Assembly (NCBI GenBank): GCA_009995705.1
Contig: JAADBR010000009.1
Span: 1-50,122, forward strand
DNA from: Microcystis aeruginosa W13-11
Lineage (GTDB): Bacteria > Cyanobacteriota > Cyanobacteriia > Cyanobacteriales > Microcystaceae
Direction of reading: 5' to 3'
Length of the DNA: 50,122 nucleotides
Position 1 is the first letter of the stretch. Every line of letters begins with the position of its first letter. Both the position numbers and the translations under genes were made by a program. Shown in pieces: positions 47,056-50,122 of the stretch. Below the pieces are notes generated by a model. That model saw nothing but the letters and a program-made list of their open reading frames with translations. It made no database searches and was not told the origin of the DNA.

Positions 47056-48528
47056 CTTGACATACTCCCACCGTCAAGCTACGCTGTGACGGGGGATTCT
47101 TGACCTATCACTATCGGAAATTCCTTGTTCAACGAGACAACTTAGATTCTCAATGTCTCCATTAAGAATCCAGAAGTCGGACTCTCCCAAGGCGTTTGGG
47201 TCGGTTTCTGTTTGCCCAACAGTACCGTTGAGATGATTTCCCAAATATTTCAACCCTTTTTTAAGAATATTTATTGCTGCATTATGATCCCTATCTAAGA
47301 CTGTTTTACAGTTAGGACATTGATGAGTTCTATTGCTTAATGATTTTTGAACTCTCGTCCCACAAACTGAACAATCTTGAGAAGTAAAATGGGGTGGTAC
47401 AGCAACACAAACAATCCGATAAATCTTAGCAAAATAATTCAACCATTCGGTGAATTGATACCAAGAAGCGTCAGAAATCGACTTGGCCAGCTTACGGTTT
47501 TTGACTAAGTTTCTTACCTTTAAAGCTTCATAGACTACCAGATCATTAGACTGGACTAACGCCAAAGCATCTTTAACTGCTTTGTCTTTACGTTGTCTTG
47601 ACACTTTAAGATGAAGCCTAGCTACTTTTATCCGTTGCTTGTGATAGTTTTTAGACTGTTTCTTTCCTTTACGGAATTTCTTAGATAATCGTCGTTGTGC
47701 TTTTTTCAGTCGTTTTTCTGACTTTCTTAAATAACGTGGATTCTCTACAGTATTGCCTTGGGCATCAGTATAAAATTCCTTTAACCCTAAGTCAATTCCT
47801 GTTATTTGTCCCGTTGGTTTATGGTATTCTTCCCGTTCTACGTCAATTAAAAACTGGCAATAATAACCGTCAGCACGTCTAACAACTCTTACCCGTTTAA
47901 TCTGTTGCTCTGAATAATAAACTAAGGTTTTTTGACTACACTATAAATCGAATTCTCCTGCTTTAAAGCCATCGGTAAATTTAATTTTACGTCGATCATC
48001 AGATAGTTTGTAGCCTGTTAGTTTATACTCAACGGAACGGCTATGCTTTTTGAACCGAGGAAAACCTTTTTTCCCCGGTATCTTGGCACGACAATTATGA
48101 TAAAATCGACTAATTGATTGCCAAGCTCTATCGGCAGCCGATTGACGAGCTTGAGAGTTTAATTTATTAAGCCAAGGTGTCTCTTTATTGTTAGCTAGTA
48201 CCGCATAAAGTTTCTGGATATCATTGCGGGTTGTACCCTTATGATCCATCCAATAACGAACACAAGAGTTACACACAAACTGAGAAGTTTTGATAGCTTC
48301 ATCAAGCCGGTGATATTGCTCTGGTGTTCCGTTTTTTAGCTTTGCTTCTACGACTAACATCTAACAATTCTCGACCATTGGTTAAGTCGATTATAACACA
48401 GTTTACCTACAGATGGTAGAATTAAACCGATACTCCGGGGTTGATATTCTGGTCGGATTTCATCCCCCGCTAATTTTGTTGAGTATCTTGTCGAAAAATC
48501 TAGCGGGGGCATTCATCCGACATTTTAG
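47056..48528 (-). mobile_element. IS605-family (IS1341-type) element, tnpB only
   Basis: Right end at TTGACATACTCCCA with hairpin CCGTCA...TGACGG and GGGGATTCTTGAC. Left end at 48451-48528: GTCGGAT (48452) / ATCCGAC (48515) and CCCCCGCTA / TAGCGGGGG nested stems. No tnpA. The left flank, read on the minus strand, is TTTACCTAAAATGTCGG, nearly the same as at the two other left ends in this window. The 3' end of tnpB overlaps the right end, where TnpB guide RNA is normally made. Confidence 0.85.
47074..48360 (-). pseudogene. tnpB: tnpB (RNA-guided nuclease) with one in-frame TAG
   Basis: 429 codons from ATG 48360, open in one frame except TAG at 47941-47943 (codon 140, after AGEFDL). N-terminal half: RLDEAIKTSQFVCNSCVRYW, AKIPGKKGFPRFKKHSRSVE. 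RuvC pieces are intact: GIDLGLKEFY (D), VVYEALKVRN (E), DRDHNAAINIL (D), with zinc ribbon CSVCG...CPNC. So all catalytic residues are present, but on the distal side of the stop. A GTG at 47604 could start only the last third. TnpB cuts DNA guided by the element's right-end RNA. Confidence 0.88.
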
Positions 48529-48572
48529 GTAAATTTGTGACCAACGCTACCAGTTTTTTAATTTAACTATCT

Positions 48573-48929
48573 ATGGATACTATTCACGTTACAGGAATTC
48601 GCGCCTACGGTTACACAGGATATCTGGCCGAAGAACAGGTTTTAGGTCAATGGTTTGAGGTGGATTTATCCCTAGAAGTTGATATCAGCATTGCTGGCAA
48701 AAGTGACGCAATTAAAGATACCCTAGATTATCGACAGGCGATCGAAATTGTCAAACGCCAGATTGAAACCAGCAAATTTGCCCTAGTGGAAAAATTGGCC
48801 ACAGTCATCGCTGAGGATATCCTACAACTCGATCGAGTGCGACAGGTAAGAGTACAATTATCGAAACCCGCCGCCCCAATTCCCCATTTCACCGGTAAAA
48901 TCACCATCGATATTACTAGATCCCGTTGA
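48573..48929 (+). CDS. folB: Dihydroneopterin aldolase
   Basis: 118 residues, full length. It splits dihydroneopterin to hydroxymethyl-dihydropterin in folate synthesis. Motifs: HVTGIRAYGYTGYLAEEQVL, DTLDYRQAIEIV, and FALVEKLATVIAEDIL with the catalytic lysine, ending VQLSKPAAPIPHF. Its 3' end overlaps the convergent reductase gene by 14 bases. Confidence 0.95.
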   Translation: MDTIHVTGIRAYGYTGYLAEEQVLGQWFEVDLSLEVDISIAGKSDAIKDTLDYRQAIEIVKRQIETSKFALVEKLATVIAEDILQLDRVRQVRVQLSKPAAPIPHFTGKITIDITRSR

Positions 48930-49458
48930 GTTTACGGGTATTATCGACTAAACTTCGCGCAAAAGCGTCAAAACGTTGGGAAAGCTTCTCGTCAAGGATT
49001 TTTCCTTCTTCGTTGAAGACTTTCCACGCTTGTCCTAAGCTAATTTGTTCGGGAATTACCCAAGCATGAACCCAACGGAGAATAATTCTTAAATCATTGA
49101 GGGCGTTACTATTGGATTGGCCGCCTAAAACACTGATTAACCCGGCAACCTTTCCCGACAACTCCTCAAAACTCATTAAATCTAGGGCATTCTTCATCAC
49201 ACCACTGACACTGCCATGATATTCTGGTGTCGCCAAAATTAACCCCGCCGCCGATTTAACCGTTTGCTGCATTTGGTCCACATCGGGATAGTCAGAATAG
49301 TCATCTCCCCCGTTACAGAAGGGTAAAGAGAGTTTTCTGAGGTCAATTATCTCCGTTTCTACTCCTAACGCCTGTACTCGACTGATAGCAACTTCTAACG
49401 CCATCGCACTATAGGATCCAGGACGCAAACTGCCATTAATACCAACGATTTTGATCAT
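48916..49458 (-). CDS. NADPH-dependent FMN reductase
   Basis: 180 residues of the flavodoxin-like FMN_red family: IVGINGSLRPGSYS (phosphate-binding loop), PEYHGSVSGVMKNALDLMS and GLISVLGGQSNSNALNDLR. It reduces FMN or quinones with NAD(P)H; the natural substrate is unclear. Start ATG 49458. Cytoplasmic. Confidence 0.9.
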   Translation of the reverse strand: MIKIVGINGSLRPGSYSAMALEVAISRVQALGVETEIIDLRKLSLPFCNGGDDYSDYPDVDQMQQTVKSAAGLILATPEYHGSVSGVMKNALDLMSFEELSGKVAGLISVLGGQSNSNALNDLRIILRWVHAWVIPEQISLGQAWKVFNEEGKILDEKLSQRFDAFARSLVDNTRKLNGI

Positions 49459-49620
49459 AGAACTTATACAAACTCATAACGACTACATATAAGCTAACAA
49501 AAAAAAGAGAGAATTGGGGCAAGCTTAGTTAAAAAAATATGTGGATGGGGCGAGGAGAGCGATCGATCTAAGTTTTAATGGGAGTAGAAAGAAAGATTTA
49601 TTCCATTTCCCCTGATTGCC

Positions 49621-49947
49621 ATGCCAGAATTTCTCGATTTTCTCAAACATAAATATGCCTATGTGGCTATTGGTGAATTTAAACCGGGGTGTTTTTCCGA
49701 GGCCCAAAAACTCTACGAAAAGGCCGTTTCCACCTATTCCACGGGATTCCAGGGGGCTTTTCTGTTGCAAAAACCCGGAACCGACGAAGGAATTGCCGTA
49801 ATCATCTGGGATAAGATCGATGATATGGAGGCAAATAAAAGCGAAGCCCATGAATTATTGCTGAAATCCATGGCTCCTCTGTTTGTGAAACCTCCTGTCA
49901 CCGATTTTTATGAAGTATGTAGCGAGATAGAAGGTTCCCCCATTTAA
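49621..49947 (+). CDS. Small ABM-like (dimeric alpha/beta barrel) protein
   Basis: 108 residues: FLDFLKHKYAYVAIGEFKPG, CFSEAQKLYEKAVSTY, GIAVIIWDKIDDMEANKSEA, LLLKSMAPLFVKPPVTDFYE. The pattern of strand, helix, strand and the EVIIWD-type segment suggests an antibiotic-biosynthesis-monooxygenase-like fold, but no catalytic residue can be pointed to. Conserved hypothetical otherwise. Confidence 0.65.
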   Translation: MPEFLDFLKHKYAYVAIGEFKPGCFSEAQKLYEKAVSTYSTGFQGAFLLQKPGTDEGIAVIIWDKIDDMEANKSEAHELLLKSMAPLFVKPPVTDFYEVCSEIEGSPI

Positions 49948-50030
49948 GAATAATGTTTCTTTTCGGTGGCGATTAATTTGGCGGCTAAAACCCCGCCTAG
50001 AAAGCCAAATATAGCGGTATGCGATTGCAT
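49944..50030 (-). CDS. Possible tail of a small membrane protein
   Basis: 28 codons to a TAA: MQSHTAIFGFLGGVLAAKLI, then ATEKKHYS. Glycine-rich hydrophobic core. It runs up to the IS630 element at the right edge, which may have cut off the rest of the gene. Could be chance. Confidence 0.3.
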   Translation of the reverse strand: MQSHTAIFGFLGGVLAAKLIATEKKHYS

Positions 50031-50085
50031 GAGGTACAATAGATGAGAAAAATAAATTATAGACCTACACAGGAGCCACAACCTT

Positions 50086-50122
50086 ATGAAGCCCTATTCT
50101 TTAGACTTACGACAAAAGATCA
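50086..50122 (+). CDS. IS630-family transposase, N-terminal start (cut by window edge)
   Basis: Twelve codons, MKPYSLDLRQKI, the common start of IS630-type transposases (helix-turn-helix part). An AGGAG lies 15 bases upstream. The element's left end should lie between 50031 and 50085 but was not defined. Confidence 0.7.
   Translation, partial: MKPYSLDLRQKI

Noticed and set aside
47605..47940. Two separate genes for the halves of tnpB
   Set aside because: The sequence between them is open in the same frame and codes for normal TnpB residues, so it is one gene with one stop codon.

Overview
The window reads as a chromosomal segment of a cyanobacterium, most likely Microcystis (aeruginosa-like). 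Evidence: many HIP1-type GCGATCGC octamers; cyanobacterial core genes (dapL for LL-diaminopimelate aminotransferase, a CpcS/CpeS-type phycobilin lyase, a CAAD/CURT thylakoid-curvature protein, a DUF2839 membrane protein, a CSP41-like protein); groESL preceded by both a K-box and a CIRCE operator; and intergenic DNA full of REP-like palindromes, short TA modules, small coiled-coil membrane proteins and decayed mobile elements.

Layout. 1-2.1 kb: tandemly duplicated coiled-coil tail-anchored protein, then a type IV pilin-like gene and a second pilin cut short by the end of an IS605-type element. 2.1-16 kb: mostly core genes (DUF29, CSP41-like, DUF2839, dapL, phosphoesterase, TPR protein with a glycosyltransferase, tRNA-Ser(GGA), mfd), ending in a collapsed znu zinc-uptake locus that keeps its Zur-like boxes but has lost the start of znuA, the tail of znuC and all of znuB. 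16-20.1 kb: accessory and repeat-rich, with two hicAB modules (one with a toxin gene lacking a start codon), a DUF4160/DUF2442 pair, near-identical REP copies, a DUF1214-type gene tail and a dead REP-associated transposase between its own REPs. 20.1-23.5 kb: a two-gene ATPase plus putative TOPRIM-like module on the minus strand, surrounded by broken copies of its own ends and three copies of one promoter cassette. This is the best candidate for an undescribed (defence-type) system here. 23.5-30 kb: a MITE, an Fe-S/EF-hand membrane protein, and two DNA methyltransferases on either side of a dihydroorotase-like gene that lacks most zinc ligands. 30-36 kb: groESL, then a translationally coupled TPR/ATPase pair with nearly identical internal repeats. 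36-38.2 kb: a third hicAB, an orphan antitoxin-like gene, a tnpB-less IS605-type element lodged between curT and its terminator. 38.5-43.2 kb: pcrA, metK (TTG start), cpcS-like. 43.2-47 kb: minus-strand polysaccharide cluster (two GT2, GDP-mannose dehydratase, a second glycosyltransferase), two of whose four genes are broken by in-frame stops. 47-48.5 kb: a TnpB element with one amber codon. 48.5-50.1 kb: folB, an FMN reductase, a monooxygenase-like protein and the start of an IS630-type transposase at the right edge.

The main theme is genome fluidity. Three IS605-type left ends share the same flank and element start, and two of them supply the stop codon of the neighbouring gene. Functional claims below come from reading motifs by eye; no database search was run.
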